Below are positions 1-8,526 of a DNA stretch of 64,000 nt, one piece after another (within the stretch, counting starts at the first letter, position 1; each line of letters opens with the position of its first letter). The notes beneath the pieces were generated by a model that searched no databases, was not told the DNA's origin, and worked only from the letters and a program-made list of their open reading frames with translations. The position numbers and the translations under genes were made by a program. The stretch comes from Novilysobacter selenitireducens. Lineage in GTDB: Bacteria > Pseudomonadota > Gammaproteobacteria > Xanthomonadales > Xanthomonadaceae. The DNA lies in NCBI RefSeq assembly GCF_020026895.1, contig NZ_JAINZW010000002.1:310001-374000 (forward strand), written 5' to 3'.

Positions 1-1450
1 GGGGCACGCCGGTCAGGACGCCACGCAGGTTGCTCAGCGGCTCGCCGACCTGCAGCCCGTCGGCGCCGATCTCCAGGCGGCGAATGGTGCGCTCGTGCTG
101 GCCGGTGCGCTTCTTGAGCACCGAAAGGGCCTGTCGGACTTCACCGCGGACCTCGTAGTAGCGCAGCAGCACGACGCTGTCGGCGAGATAGCTGACATCC
201 AACGTGGTCTGCATCTGTCCGATCAGCCCTGCCTGGGCATTGACCAGGATCGTGATCACCCCGAGCTGGCCAAGGTAGGCCAGCAGTTCGTGCAGCTGCA
301 CGATCATGAAGCGCTCTTCCGGCATCGCGTTGAGGTAGCCGTTGAGGCTGTCGATCACCACCACGCGCGCGTCTTCCTTCTCAACCGCTGCCCGGATCAG
401 GCTGGCGAACTCGCCCGGCGACAGTTCAGCCGGATCGACCGGCTGGATCGTCAGTACGCCGCTTTCCAAGTCCTTCTCGATGTCGTAGCCGATGCCCGTG
501 GAGCGGGTCACCACGGACTGCGTGCTTTCGTCGAAGGTGAACATCGCGCAGCGCTCGCCGCGCCCGACGGCGGCCTTGACGACCTGCGTGGCCAGAGTCG
601 ACTTGCCCGTGCCGGCGGCACCCACCAGGAGCGTGCTGGTGCCGCGGTCCAACCCGCCGCCCAGCAGCGCATCGAGTTCCGGCAGGCCGGTGGATGCCCG
701 CACCTGGTCCACCTCGCGGCGGAACTCCGCGGCCACCATGCGCGGGAATACACGAAGCCCGCCGGTCTGGATTTCGTAGTCATGGAAGCCGCCGCGGAAC
801 TTGCGCCCGCGGAACTTTGTTACGCGCAAGCGACGGCGGTCGGCGCCGAAATCCGGGTTCAGCTGGTCCAGCGACACCGCGCCGTGTACCAGCGTGTGCA
901 CGTGCAGCCCGTGTTCGGACACCGCGCTGTCGTCCAGCAGCAGCACCGTGCAGCCGCGTCCGGCGAAGTACTGCTTCAGCGCCAGCACCTGGCGCCGGTA
1001 GCGCAGTGCGGACCCGGCCAGCAGGCGCAACTCGGCGAGTGAGTCGAAGACCAGGCGCTGCGGGTTGAGGCGCTCGACCTCTTCCAGCATGCGCTTGGTG
1101 GTGTCGCCCAGTTCGACCTCGGACGGATGGAACATCGTGTACTGCGCATCCGGGTCCAACCGGTCCTGTGGCGGCGACAGCTCATGGATGTGCAGGCCAT
1201 CGAGATCCCAGCCGTGTGAGGCGGCCACCTCGCGCAGCTCCTCCTCGGTTTCCGACAGCGAGACATACAACGCCTTCTCGCCGCGCTTGATGCCCTCCAG
1301 CAGGAACTGCATCGCCAGGGTGGTCTTGCCCGAGCCGGGCACGCCCTCGATCAGGTAGAGGCGGTCAGGCGTGAAGCCGCCGACCAGCACATCGTCGAGC
1401 CCGGGGATGCCGGAACTTACGGAGGGTCGGGAAACAGGGGTGTCGTTCAT
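1..1450 (-). CDS. KaiC-like double-domain RecA-superfamily ATPase, C-terminus cut by window edge
   Basis: Two RecA/KaiC-type ATPase domains in tandem. The first carries a P-loop GVPGSGKTT at residues 36-44, followed by a long stretch on response to 'target' rings; the second carries GAAGTGKST roughly 270 residues later, followed by a Walker B-like stretch VVVIDSLNGY. About 483 codons are visible and the end lies beyond position 1, matching KaiC family lengths of 480-570. The start is the ATG at 1448-1450, reading MNDTPVSRPSVSSGIPGLDD; no good ribosome-binding site is visible. In non-photosynthetic bacteria such KaiC homologues are usually stress or signalling ATPases, often next to a histidine kinase and a KaiB-like protein; none is seen on this side, so a clock role is not supported. 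Cytoplasmic; ATP hydrolysis is family knowledge. Family call is firm, role unknown. Confidence 0.9.
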   Translation of the reverse strand, partial: MNDTPVSRPSVSSGIPGLDDVLVGGFTPDRLYLIEGVPGSGKTTLAMQFLLEGIKRGEKALYVSLSETEEELREVAASHGWDLDGLHIHELSPPQDRLDPDAQYTMFHPSEVELGDTTKRMLEEVERLNPQRLVFDSLAELRLLAGSALRYRRQVLALKQYFAGRGCTVLLLDDSAVSEHGLHVHTLVHGAVSLDQLNPDFGADRRRLRVTKFRGRKFRGGFHDYEIQTGGLRVFPRMVAAEFRREVDQVRASTGLPELDALLGGGLDRGTSTLLVGAAGTGKSTLATQVVKAAVGRGERCAMFTFDESTQSVVTRSTGIGYDIEKDLESGVLTIQPVDPAELSPGEFASLIRAAVEKEDARVVVIDSLNGYLNAMPEERFMIVQLHELLAYLGQLGVITILVNAQAGLIGQMQTTLDVSYLADSVVLLRYYEVRGEVRQALSVLKKRTGQHERTIRRLEIGADGLQVGEPLSNLRGVLTGVP

Positions 1451-1575
1451 GGGCGTCCGCTGGAGGAGGCGCACAGGGACAACCCGAGCACCGGAAACTG
1501 GAGATCACAACATATTTGCCTGAGTAGCGTGAAGACGCGCAGACACGTACATGAACAAGGCACGTCGCAGGGCGC

Positions 1576-2772
1576 CTAGACCGCCTGGCCGGCCGCGTGT
1601 CCCGACGCCCACGCCCACTGGAAGTTGTAGCCACCGAGCCACCCGGTGACGTCCAGCACCTCACCGATGAAGTGCAGGCGCGGGACGCGGCGCGACTCCA
1701 TCGTCGAGGACGAGACCTCGGCGGTATCGACGCCACCGAGCGTCACTTCCGCGGTGCGATAGCCCTCGGTCCCGCTGGCCACCAGCGGCCATGCCGACAG
1801 CACCTGTGTCGCCTCGCGCAACTGCGCCGGCGTGTACTGCTTCATCGGCCGGCTGGGCAGCCACACCTCGCACAGGCGCTGGGCGAACCGGCGGGGCAGG
1901 GTGTCGGACAGCACAGTGCGCAGCTCCGCCGCCGGGCGTTCGGCCTGCCATTGCTTCAGCAGTTCGAATGCGTCCCGTCCCGGCAACAGGTCGAGGGTCA
2001 GCGTATCGCCGGGCTGCCAGTACGAGGAGATCTGCAGGATCGCCGGGCCGCTGACGCCGCGGTGGGTGACCAGCATGGAGTTGCTGAAGGCCATGCCGTT
2101 GCAACGTGCGGTCACCGGCATCGCGACGCCGCTGAGGCCGTCCATGCGCTCCTGGTGCTTGCCGCTCAACGTCAGCGGGACCAGCCCGGCGCGCGTCGGC
2201 AGGACGTCGTGCCCGAACTGGCGCGCCAGCTCGTAGCCGAACCCGGTCGCGCCCATGGCGGGAATGGACAGGCCACCGGTGGCAACGACGAGCCTTTCGC
2301 CGCGGAATGCGCCTTGTGAAGTGGCGAGTGCGAACGTGCCGTCGTCCTCCACTGTCACGCGCTCGATGGCGCAGTGCGTGCGCACCTGGGCACCCGCCGC
2401 CGCGCATTCGTCCATCAGCATCTTCACGATCAGCTTGGACGACACGTCGCAGAACAGCTGGCCCAGCTCCTTCTCGTGGTAGGCGATGCGGTGGCGCTCC
2501 ACCATCTCGATGAAGTGCCACGGCGTGTAGCGCGCCAGGGCCGACTTGCAGAAGTGCGGGTTGGCCGAAATGAAATTCTCGGGCGTGGTGCCGGTGTTGG
2601 TGAAATTGCAGCGCCCGCCGCCGGACATCAGGATCTTCTTGCCGACCTTGTTCGCGTGGTCCAGCACGATGACGTGCCGGCCGCGCGCGGCGGCCGTGAT
2701 GGCGCACATCAGGCCGGCAGCGCCCGCTCCGACCACCAGGACGTCGGCGTGCGTGGCGGGTGTCGCCTGCAC
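1576..2772 (-). CDS. yhiN: NAD(P)/FAD-dependent oxidoreductase, YhiN/BaiN (HI0933-like) family
   Basis: Flavoprotein of 398 residues. A Rossmann dinucleotide motif GAGAAG lies at residues 15-20, the family signature SGGGRCNFTN at 50-59, and the C-terminus has GEVLDVTGWLGGYNFQWA, which closes the FAD site in this family. Length fits the family (about 390-420). The reading frame stays open far upstream, but the start is most likely the GTG at 2770-2772: it begins two bases after the yaeQ stop codon and puts the dinucleotide motif at the expected distance from the N-terminus. It therefore forms an operon with yaeQ. The cellular substrate of YhiN proteins is not established; a few clostridial relatives (BaiN) were reported to reduce bile-acid intermediates, which should not be carried over here. 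Confidence 0.9.
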   Translation of the reverse strand: MQATPATHADVLVVGAGAAGLMCAITAAARGRHVIVLDHANKVGKKILMSGGGRCNFTNTGTTPENFISANPHFCKSALARYTPWHFIEMVERHRIAYHEKELGQLFCDVSSKLIVKMLMDECAAAGAQVRTHCAIERVTVEDDGTFALATSQGAFRGERLVVATGGLSIPAMGATGFGYELARQFGHDVLPTRAGLVPLTLSGKHQERMDGLSGVAMPVTARCNGMAFSNSMLVTHRGVSGPAILQISSYWQPGDTLTLDLLPGRDAFELLKQWQAERPAAELRTVLSDTLPRRFAQRLCEVWLPSRPMKQYTPAQLREATQVLSAWPLVASGTEGYRTAEVTLGGVDTAEVSSSTMESRRVPRLHFIGEVLDVTGWLGGYNFQWAWASGHAAGQAV

Positions 2773-2774
2773 CG

Positions 2775-3320
2775 TCAGGCGGCGGCCATGCGCACGCCCG
2801 GACGCAGGGCCACGCTGCCGCGGTCGCCCATCAACTGCAGCTCGCCGTCCTGGATCAGGGCGTTCAGGCGCATGCCGCGCTCGCCGATGGCGGCCAGCTG
2901 GTCGACCACCTCGGGCGGCACGTCGATGATGGTGACGTTCTTCAGCCGGGTCAGCGAGTTGGCGATCTTGTCCCACCAGATGTCGGCCGCACGGCCGCCG
3001 TAGTTCACGACGACCACCTGCCGGGCGCGTGCCGACGCCTTCTTGATGCGGGTCTCGTCGGGCTGGCCCAGGTCGATCCACAGATCGATTTCGCCCGTGT
3101 AGTCGCGGCGCCAGAGCGAGGGCTCGTCTTCGTCGCTCAAGCCACGGCCGAACTCCAGGCGGTCGTCGGCGTAGAGCGCGAACGCGATCAGCCGCACCAT
3201 CAGGCGCTCGTCGGTCTCCGACGGGTGCTGGGCGAGGGTGAGGTTGTGGGTGGCGTAGTAGTGCCGGTCCATGTCGCTGACCTGCAGTTCGGCCTTCACT
3301 ACGGTGGAATTCTGTGCCAT
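2775..3320 (-). CDS. yaeQ: YaeQ family protein
   Basis: Protein of 181 residues matching the YaeQ family in length (about 180) and in recognisable stretches such as the N-terminal HYYATHNLTLAQHPSETDER and the central EIDLWIDLGQPDETRIKKA. YaeQ has a fold related to PD-(D/E)XK nucleases; it was once linked to RfaH-dependent haemolysin transcription, but its biochemical role is not settled. The start is the ATG at 3318-3320. It is the first gene of a two-gene operon with the YhiN-type flavoprotein (two bases apart) and diverges from the pseudouridine synthase gene with 44 bp between the start codons. Confidence 0.93.
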   Translation of the reverse strand: MAQNSTVVKAELQVSDMDRHYYATHNLTLAQHPSETDERLMVRLIAFALYADDRLEFGRGLSDEDEPSLWRRDYTGEIDLWIDLGQPDETRIKKASARARQVVVVNYGGRAADIWWDKIANSLTRLKNVTIIDVPPEVVDQLAAIGERGMRLNALIQDGELQLMGDRGSVALRPGVRMAAA

Positions 3321-3352
3321 GGCCGATGCTGGTGCCGACGCGGTGGGGGCGC

Positions 3353-3358
3353 CATTCT
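3353..3358 (+). promoter_or_regulatory. -10-like hexamer placed for a leaderless transcript
   Basis: CATTCT (4 of 6 matches to TATAAT) ends exactly six bases before the ATG at 3365, where a sigma70-type transcript would begin at or next to the start codon. No Shine-Dalgarno sequence precedes this ATG. The same geometry is seen at 10142 and 39606. Inferred from spacing only. Confidence 0.4.
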
Positions 3359-3364
3359 AGGCGC

Positions 3365-4318
3365 ATGCGCCCGACGCCGCTTCCGCCTTCATCCGACGAC
3401 GCCTGCCGCGTGCATGCGGACGACGTCCCGGCCAGTCGCCTGCAGCTTCCCGCCGGTGCGTTCGACACGCTTCTGGACGGGCTGTGCGCACGCTTTCCGA
3501 ATGTGCCACGGCCGGTGTGGCTGGACCGGTTCGCACGCGGCCGTGTCCAGGATGTCCACGGGGCACCGCTGGATGCGGCCATGGCCTACCGCGTGGGGCA
3601 GGAAGTGCGCTACTTCCGCGAGGTGGACGACGAGCCCACCGTGCCGTTCGAAGAACGCATCCTGCATGCCGATGCGCACCTGGTGGTCGCCGACAAGCCG
3701 CACTTCCTGCCCGTCACCCCGGCCGGGGGCCATGTCAGGGAAACATTGCTGGCGCGCCTGGTCCGGCGGCTCGGCAACCCGGACCTGGTGCCGCTTCACC
3801 GCATCGACCGCGACACGGCCGGGCTGGTGATGTTCTCGGCGTGTGTCGATACGCGCGAGCGCTACCAGTCGCTGTTCCCCCGGCGGCGGATCGTCAAGGT
3901 CTATGAAGCGGTCGCGCCGCCGATCGGGGGCCTGGCGATGCCGCATGTCCATCGGTCACGGATGGGACGCGGTGAACCCTTCTTCCGCATGCGCGAAGTG
4001 GCCGGCGTCGCCAACAGCGAGACGCGTATCGATGTCATCGAGCGCGGGGCCGCCCACTGGCGCTACCGGCTGGAGCCGGTGACCGGACGCAAGCACCAGC
4101 TGCGGGTGCACATGGCCGCCCTCGGCGCGCCGATCGCGGGCGACCGTACGTATCCAGACATCGTCCCGCGCGAGGCGGGCGATTTCAGCGCGCCGCTGCA
4201 ACTGCTGGCGAGGTCGCTGTCGTTTGTGGATCCCCTGACCGGCAACGCGCGGATGTTCGAAAGCCAGCGGTCGCTGGCGACGATCACGCCGGACGGCGAG
4301 CCATCCCCAGCCCTGTAG
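3365..4318 (+). CDS. RluA-family RNA pseudouridine synthase
   Basis: Protein of 317 residues converting specific uridines in rRNA or tRNA to pseudouridine. The catalytic signature HRIDRDTAGL is at residues 145-154 with the nucleophile-like Asp148. The C-terminal part has the family stretches KVYEAV and EPVTGRKHQLRVHMAALGAPIAGDRTY (split across residues about 180-265). No S4 domain is evident; the N-terminal 90 residues are a separate region, as in the RluA/TruC-like subgroup seen in Xanthomonadaceae. I prefer the ATG at 3365 over an in-frame ATG at 3314 because the upstream one lies inside the yaeQ start and because of the -10-like hexamer at 3353. The stop codon TAG falls inside the palindromic repeat that follows. 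The exact target RNA cannot be told from the sequence. Confidence 0.9.
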   Translation: MRPTPLPPSSDDACRVHADDVPASRLQLPAGAFDTLLDGLCARFPNVPRPVWLDRFARGRVQDVHGAPLDAAMAYRVGQEVRYFREVDDEPTVPFEERILHADAHLVVADKPHFLPVTPAGGHVRETLLARLVRRLGNPDLVPLHRIDRDTAGLVMFSACVDTRERYQSLFPRRRIVKVYEAVAPPIGGLAMPHVHRSRMGRGEPFFRMREVAGVANSETRIDVIERGAAHWRYRLEPVTGRKHQLRVHMAALGAPIAGDRTYPDIVPREAGDFSAPLQLLARSLSFVDPLTGNARMFESQRSLATITPDGEPSPAL

Positions 4319-4389
4319 GAGCGACGTCAGTCGCGACCAAGAGTCATCGAGGCCGCGAATCGCGACTCGCGACTCACGTCGCTCCTACG
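4313..4389. repeat. Inverted pair of TGTAGGAGCG-type REP sequences
   Basis: The left half reads CTGTAGGAGCGACGTCAGTC and the right half, from about 4368, is its inverse ending CACGTCGCTCCTACG. The roughly 30-base spacer itself contains further GCGACTCGCGACTC repeats. This is the REP (or REPIN when paired) arrangement common in Xanthomonadaceae. The TAG stop of the preceding gene is made by bases of the left half. Confidence 0.9.
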
Positions 4390-4454
4390 AAGGATGTCGC
4401 CCAGTCGGCGTTGGATGCCAAGGGCTGCGCAGTCGAAAAGTCAGGTGCCAGGCG

Positions 4455-4928
4455 TCAGCCGTCGCTGTCCTGACCTGCTTTCCGCACATGACGGCCGTTC
4501 TTGAGACGGCCCAGGATGGCCACGCTGAGTACATTGATCAGCGCCAGCGCGACCGCAAGCCCCCACAGCCCGAAACCGACGGCCGCACCGATGGCGCCGA
4601 CGACCCAGATGCTTGCTGCGGCCGCGGTCCCCGAAACATGGCTGTCGTGCTTGAGGATGGCCCCGCCACCGACGAACCCGATGCCGGTCATCAATCCCTG
4701 GAGTATCCGCGCCATGGCGTCCGGCGACCCGCTCCCGATGAACGCGTTGCCGATGAGCACGAACGCGCAGGCGCCGACGGCCACGACTGGAAACGTCCGC
4801 AGCCCCATCGTGTCGCCGTGCGCCTCGCGATGCCAACCAATGGGCAGGGCCAGCAACAATGCGCCCACCAGCCGCAGGTAGGGCGTGGCTGTCGCCATGA
4901 CGCCGTCCGGGCTCAGCAGGGCGCTCAC
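4455..4928 (-). CDS. MgtC/SapB family inner-membrane protein
   Basis: Short hydrophobic protein of 157 residues (147 if the ATG at 4898 is the start). It has about four membrane segments and the MgtC/SapB hallmark stretches: a first helix ending GWHREAHGDTMGLRTF (the LIGxERE..G.RT motif, here with WHRE), then GLMTGIGFVGGGAIL and GTAAAASIWVVGAIGAAVG. MgtC relatives help survival at low magnesium or modulate the F-type ATPase; the short form without the cytoplasmic C-terminal domain is common in environmental bacteria and its function is not defined. I chose the GTG at 4926-4928, 10 bp after the helicase stop with an AAGG-like site upstream; the ATG at 4898 is the alternative. Downstream partner of the helicase gene on the same strand. 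Confidence 0.85.
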   Translation of the reverse strand: MSALLSPDGVMATATPYLRLVGALLLALPIGWHREAHGDTMGLRTFPVVAVGACAFVLIGNAFIGSGSPDAMARILQGLMTGIGFVGGGAILKHDSHVSGTAAAASIWVVGAIGAAVGFGLWGLAVALALINVLSVAILGRLKNGRHVRKAGQDSDG

Positions 4929-4938
4929 CGATGGAGCC

Positions 4939-6879
4939 TTAGCGCGGCGGACGCGGCTTGAACGGCTTGCGCGGGCCGCCGTGCGACGGCTTGCCTCCCG
5001 GCCGCGGACCGCCCGGACGACGACCCGGGGCCGGTCGTCCCGAACGGCCACCCGCCAGGTCCTCGGCACCGGCGGGACGCAGGCGCAGCGACTGCCCGGC
5101 CACGTAGACCCGCTTGAGGTGCTCCATCACTTCGCGCGGCATGCCCTCGGGCAGGTCGACCAGGCTGTACTCGTCGCGGATGTCGATGCGGCCGATGTAG
5201 CGGCTCTCCAGCTCGGCCTCGTTGGCGATGGCGCCGACGATGTTGCCCGGCTGCACGCCGTGCGCGTGGCCGACCTCGATGCGGAAGGTTTCCATGCCGA
5301 CGTCGGGCGCGTGGCCCGCAGCCGGTTGGCGGCGCGGCGCCGGCGCATCGTCGCCGAACAGCATCTCGCCCTTGTTGCCGAGGGCGGCCGGCGGCGTGGT
5401 GCTGCGGTCGTCAAGGCGTGGGGGATGCCGGTCGCTGCGCTCGTGGCGTTCATGGCGCGGTGCCGGAGGCGCGTTGCGGTCGTGCCGCTCGGCGCGCTCG
5501 AACGGCTTGCGCTCGGCGCGGGCAGGCTGCGGCAACAGCAGCGGCTGGTCGCCCTGCACCAGCTTGGCCAGGGCGGCGGCGACTTCGATCGCGGGGACGT
5601 TCTTCTCGCGCTCGTAGCGCTCGACCAGCTCGCGGAACATCGCCAGGTCGCTGGCTTCCAGCGCCTCGCCGATGCGGCCGAGGAACTTCGAGACGCGCTG
5701 CTCGTTGACCGTTTCGATGGTGGGCAGCTCCATCGGCTCGATCGGCTGGCGCGTGGCGCGCTCGATCGCGCGCAGCATGCCGCGCTCGCGCGGAGTCACG
5801 AACAGGATCGCCTCGCCCTTGCGGCCCGCGCGGCCGGTGCGGCCGATCCGGTGCACGTAGCTTTCCGTGTCGTAGGGGATGTCGTAATTCAGTACGTGGC
5901 TGATGCGCTCAACGTCCAGGCCGCGTGCGGCCACGTCGGTGGCCACGAGCACGTCGATCTTGCCGTCCTTGAGGTTCTGGATGGTCTTCTCGCGCTGCGC
6001 CTGCTGCACGTCGCCGTTGATCGCCGCCGCCGCGATGCCGCGCGCCGCCAGCTTGTCGGCCAGTTCCTCGGTGCCCAGCTTGGTCCGCGCGAACACGATC
6101 ATCGCGTCGAACGGCTCGGCCTCCAGGATGCGCGTGATGGCATCGAGTTTGTGCATGCCGCTGACCGACCAGTAGCGCTGGCGGATGTTGGCCGCGGTGC
6201 TGGTCTTGTTCTTGATCGCGACCTCGACCGGATCCTTCAGGTAGGTCTGGGCGATGCGCTTGATCGGCGCCGGCATCGTCGCCGAGAACAGCGCGACCTG
6301 GCGGGTCTCCGGCGTCTTCTTGAGCACGGCCTCGACATCGTCGATGAAGCCCATGCGCAGCATCTCGTCGGCTTCGTCCAACACCAGGCAGCGCAACTGC
6401 GACAGATCCAGCGAGCCGCGCTCGAGGTGGTCGATCACGCGGCCGGGGGTGCCCACGATCACCTGCACGCCGCGCTTGAGCGCCTGCAGCTGCGGGTAGT
6501 AGCTCTGGCCGCCGTAGATCGGCAGTACGTGGAAGCGCGGCAGGAAGTGCGCGTACTTCTGGAACGCTTCGGCCACCTGGATCGCCAGTTCGCGGGTGGG
6601 CGCAAGCACCAGCACCTGCGGCGCGGCCTGCGCCGGATCGATGCGGGCCAGTGCCGGCAGCGCGAAGGCGGCGGTCTTGCCGGTGCCGGTCTGCGCCTGG
6701 CCCAGCACGTCGCGGCCGGCCAGCAGCGGCGGGATGGTGGCCGCCTGGATGGGCGAGGGCGACTCGTAGCCGACCTCGGCCAGGGCGCGCATCAGGGGCT
6801 CGGGCAGTGCGAGGTCGGTGAACTTGACCGACGCGGTGTCGGCGGTGGACTCGGTGGAAGCGGGCGTCTCGGCGCTCAT
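4939..6879 (-). CDS. deaD: DEAD-box ATP-dependent RNA helicase, DeaD/CsdA type
   Basis: RNA helicase of 646 residues with all core motifs: Q-motif region SPIQAATIP (about 42-50), P-loop AQTGTGKTAAF (about 62-72), DEAD in VLDEADEML, SAT in LFSATMPAP, then the second RecA domain with VATDVAARGLDVERI and HRIGRTGRAGR. Residues about 480-600 correspond to the DbpA-type RNA-binding domain (the stretch GVQPGNIVGAIANEAELESRYIG is split around it), and the tail is basic and low-complexity (PGGPRPGG). This makes it a DeaD/CsdA-type protein acting in ribosome assembly, RNA decay and cold adaptation. The start ATG at 6877-6879 gives MSAETPAST. A TACACT hexamer lies about 50 bp upstream and could be its -10 element. 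Confidence 0.95.
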   Translation of the reverse strand: MSAETPASTESTADTASVKFTDLALPEPLMRALAEVGYESPSPIQAATIPPLLAGRDVLGQAQTGTGKTAAFALPALARIDPAQAAPQVLVLAPTRELAIQVAEAFQKYAHFLPRFHVLPIYGGQSYYPQLQALKRGVQVIVGTPGRVIDHLERGSLDLSQLRCLVLDEADEMLRMGFIDDVEAVLKKTPETRQVALFSATMPAPIKRIAQTYLKDPVEVAIKNKTSTAANIRQRYWSVSGMHKLDAITRILEAEPFDAMIVFARTKLGTEELADKLAARGIAAAAINGDVQQAQREKTIQNLKDGKIDVLVATDVAARGLDVERISHVLNYDIPYDTESYVHRIGRTGRAGRKGEAILFVTPRERGMLRAIERATRQPIEPMELPTIETVNEQRVSKFLGRIGEALEASDLAMFRELVERYEREKNVPAIEVAAALAKLVQGDQPLLLPQPARAERKPFERAERHDRNAPPAPRHERHERSDRHPPRLDDRSTTPPAALGNKGEMLFGDDAPAPRRQPAAGHAPDVGMETFRIEVGHAHGVQPGNIVGAIANEAELESRYIGRIDIRDEYSLVDLPEGMPREVMEHLKRVYVAGQSLRLRPAGAEDLAGGRSGRPAPGRRPGGPRPGGKPSHGGPRKPFKPRPPR

Positions 6880-6967
6880 CGCAGGTCTCGGCAGCGCCGG
6901 CAGGGCCGGTCGGGGGGACCGCGTAGTGTAGCGGGTGGACTGTTGCGGATGTGATGCGGGGCTCTTT

Positions 6968-7036
6968 TGGTAGCGGCTCTCGCCGCAAACCCGGCAGCCA
7001 TCAGTCCCGCCTTCGCGAAAGCGACGATCCTACGAA
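6968..7036. repeat. Probable decayed REP pair
   Basis: Between the helicase start and yaiI end, the left arm reads TGGTAGCGGCTCTCGCCGC and the right arm ends GCGACGATCCTACGA. Both look like diverged copies of the TGTAGGAGCG-type repeat in inverted orientation. Similarity is imperfect, hence low confidence. Confidence 0.4.
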
Positions 7037-7067
7037 GCGCCGCGATCGTTGGCGGAGGCGCGTTACC

Positions 7068-7538
7068 TCAATGTCGGAGCGAAGCCACCCAGCGGTCCAA
7101 TTGCGCCGCGAATGCCTGCCGGTCGCGCGCATGCAGCGGTGGCGGGCCGCCGGTCTGCACGCCCGCGCCGCGGAGCTCCTCCATGAAGTCGCGCATGGAG
7201 AGCCGCTCGGCCATGGTGTCGGGGGTGTAGCGTTCGCCGCGCGGGTTCAGGGCGATGCCGCCCTTTTCCAGCACGCGGGCGGCCAAGGGGATGTCCTGGG
7301 TGACGACCAGGTCGCCGGGCGATACCTGGTCGACGATCGCGGTGTCGGCGACATCGAAGCCGCCGGGCACCTGCATGGCGCGGATCCAGGGCGAGGGCGG
7401 CGTGCGCAGCCACTGGTTGGCGACCAGCGTCAGCGGGATGCGGGCGCGTTCGGCGGCCCGGAACAGGATGTCGCGGATAACGGCCGGGCACGCATCGGCG
7501 TCGACCCACATGCGCGGCCCCGCGGGCGCGTCGCTCAT
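7068..7538 (-). CDS. yaiI: YaiI/YqxD family protein (UPF0178)
   Basis: Protein of 156 residues with the family's PIN-like fold signature at the N-terminus, [20 protein letters not shown], then [22 protein letters not shown] and NPRGERYT in the middle, and [10 protein letters not shown] near the C-terminus. The conserved acidic residues (Asp13, Asp15 and Asp of TQDIPLA) suggest a metal-binding nuclease-like site, but no activity has been demonstrated for the family as far as I know. Start ATG at 7536-7538. It follows a 52-residue gene on the same strand with a 23-bp gap, so the two may be co-transcribed. Confidence 0.93.
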   Translation of the reverse strand: MSDAPAGPRMWVDADACPAVIRDILFRAAERARIPLTLVANQWLRTPPSPWIRAMQVPGGFDVADTAIVDQVSPGDLVVTQDIPLAARVLEKGGIALNPRGERYTPDTMAERLSMRDFMEELRGAGVQTGGPPPLHARDRQAFAAQLDRWVASLRH

Positions 7539-7561
7539 CGGCGGGACGCTGCCAAGCGCGC

Positions 7562-7720
7562 TCAGTCGGAGCGCTGGCCGGTCGCGGGCGGCGCGTTGTC
7601 GGGCGCGTCGGACGGAGAGTCCGGGCGCGAGTCACGCTTGCGCGCGAGTTTCTCTTCCTTCTTCTTCTTCTTGGCGATTTCGCGCTGGCGCTTTTCGAAC
7701 GAGTAATTGGGCTTTGCCAT
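7562..7720 (-). CDS. Small basic protein, Lys-rich coiled segment (52 residues)
   Basis: Short gene of 52 codons beginning [20 protein letters not shown] (first 20 residues) and ending in a Ser/Asp/Pro-rich tail. I recognise the N-terminal pattern MAKPNYxFEKRQRExAKKKKxEEK as a conserved small hypothetical protein found across many proteobacteria, always with this start. The first 30 residues are predicted to be a highly charged helix, probably nucleic-acid or ribosome associated, but no function is known. It lies directly upstream of yaiI on the same strand and diverges from the glutathione transferase gene. Confidence 0.8.
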   Translation of the reverse strand: MAKPNYSFEKRQREIAKKKKKEEKLARKRDSRPDSPSDAPDNAPPATGQRSD

Positions 7721-7840
7721 CAAGCATTCCTGGGTGAACGGGGTGCCAGTCTAGGCCATGCGGGCCCGCGATGCTGGCCGACACGCGGCAGGCAGCGGGC
7801 ACGGCCGTTTACGATGTCGGTCCATTCGACCGGCGTGTTC

Positions 7841-8515
7841 ATGATGATCAAGGTCCACCACCTGGAGCAGTCCCGGTCCCAGCGCGTGCTGTGGCTGCTG
7901 GAAGAACTCGGCCAGCCGTATGAACTGGTCAGGTACGCGCGCGATGAACGAACCCTGCTGGCACCCGCAGCGCTGCGTGCCGTGCATCCGCTGGGCAAGT
8001 CGCCGGTCCTGGAGGACGACGGTCGCGTCGTGGCCGAATCCGGCGCGATCATTGAATACCTGCTTGAGGGGCATGATGCCGGCGGCACGCTGTCGCCCGC
8101 TCGCGACGATGAGGAAGAGCGCCTGCGCTACCGCTACTGGCTGCATTACGCGGAAGGCTCGGCGATGCCACCGATGGTGATGGCGCTGGTGTTCGCCCGC
8201 ATCCGCAAGGCGCCCATGCCGTTCTTCGCCCGGCCTATTGCGCGGCGCATTGCCGACGGCGCCATGAAGGGCTTCGTCGGCCCGCAGATCGCTGCCCACC
8301 TGGCGCACATGGAGGCGGCACTGGCGGAACGGCCGTGGTTTGCGGGCGACCGCATGACCGCCGCCGACATCCAGATGAGCTTCCCGGTGGAAGCGGGGCT
8401 GTCGCGCGGCAAGGCGGACTGCCCGAACCTGCGTGGGTTCCTGGAGCGCATCCATGCGCGGCCGGCATACCAGCGTGCGATCGAGCGCGGCGGCCCGGTG
8501 CTGGTGAAAGGCTGA
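7841..8515 (+). CDS. Glutathione S-transferase family protein
   Basis: About 224 residues with a thioredoxin-like N-terminal domain ([20 protein letters not shown], then [24 protein letters not shown], which carries the glutathione-binding cis-Pro and Glu-Ser pair) and an all-helical C-terminal domain with [20 protein letters not shown], the N-capping box of GSTs. The catalytic residue position in the first helix is Ser (SRSQR), as in beta/theta-like and YfcG-like enzymes. The reading frame opens at 7814; I prefer the ATG at 7841 (or 7844) because the first residues MIKVHHL begin the first beta strand and a TACGAT hexamer at 7809 could be a -10 element. Detoxification role is general family knowledge; substrate unknown. 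Followed 11 bp later by selO. Confidence 0.88.
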   Translation: MMIKVHHLEQSRSQRVLWLLEELGQPYELVRYARDERTLLAPAALRAVHPLGKSPVLEDDGRVVAESGAIIEYLLEGHDAGGTLSPARDDEEERLRYRYWLHYAEGSAMPPMVMALVFARIRKAPMPFFARPIARRIADGAMKGFVGPQIAAHLAHMEAALAERPWFAGDRMTAADIQMSFPVEAGLSRGKADCPNLRGFLERIHARPAYQRAIERGGPVLVKG

Positions 8516-8526
8516 GGCGGCCAGCG

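Noticed and set aside
1-1450. A KaiABC circadian clock
   Set aside because: Only a KaiC-like gene is seen; kaiA and kaiB are not in the window, and such homologues are common in non-clock bacteria.
4885-6954. A 689-codon plus-strand frame opposite the DEAD-box helicase
   Set aside because: No domain or hydrophobic pattern, and composition mirrors the helicase codons read backwards. The minus-strand helicase has all core motifs.
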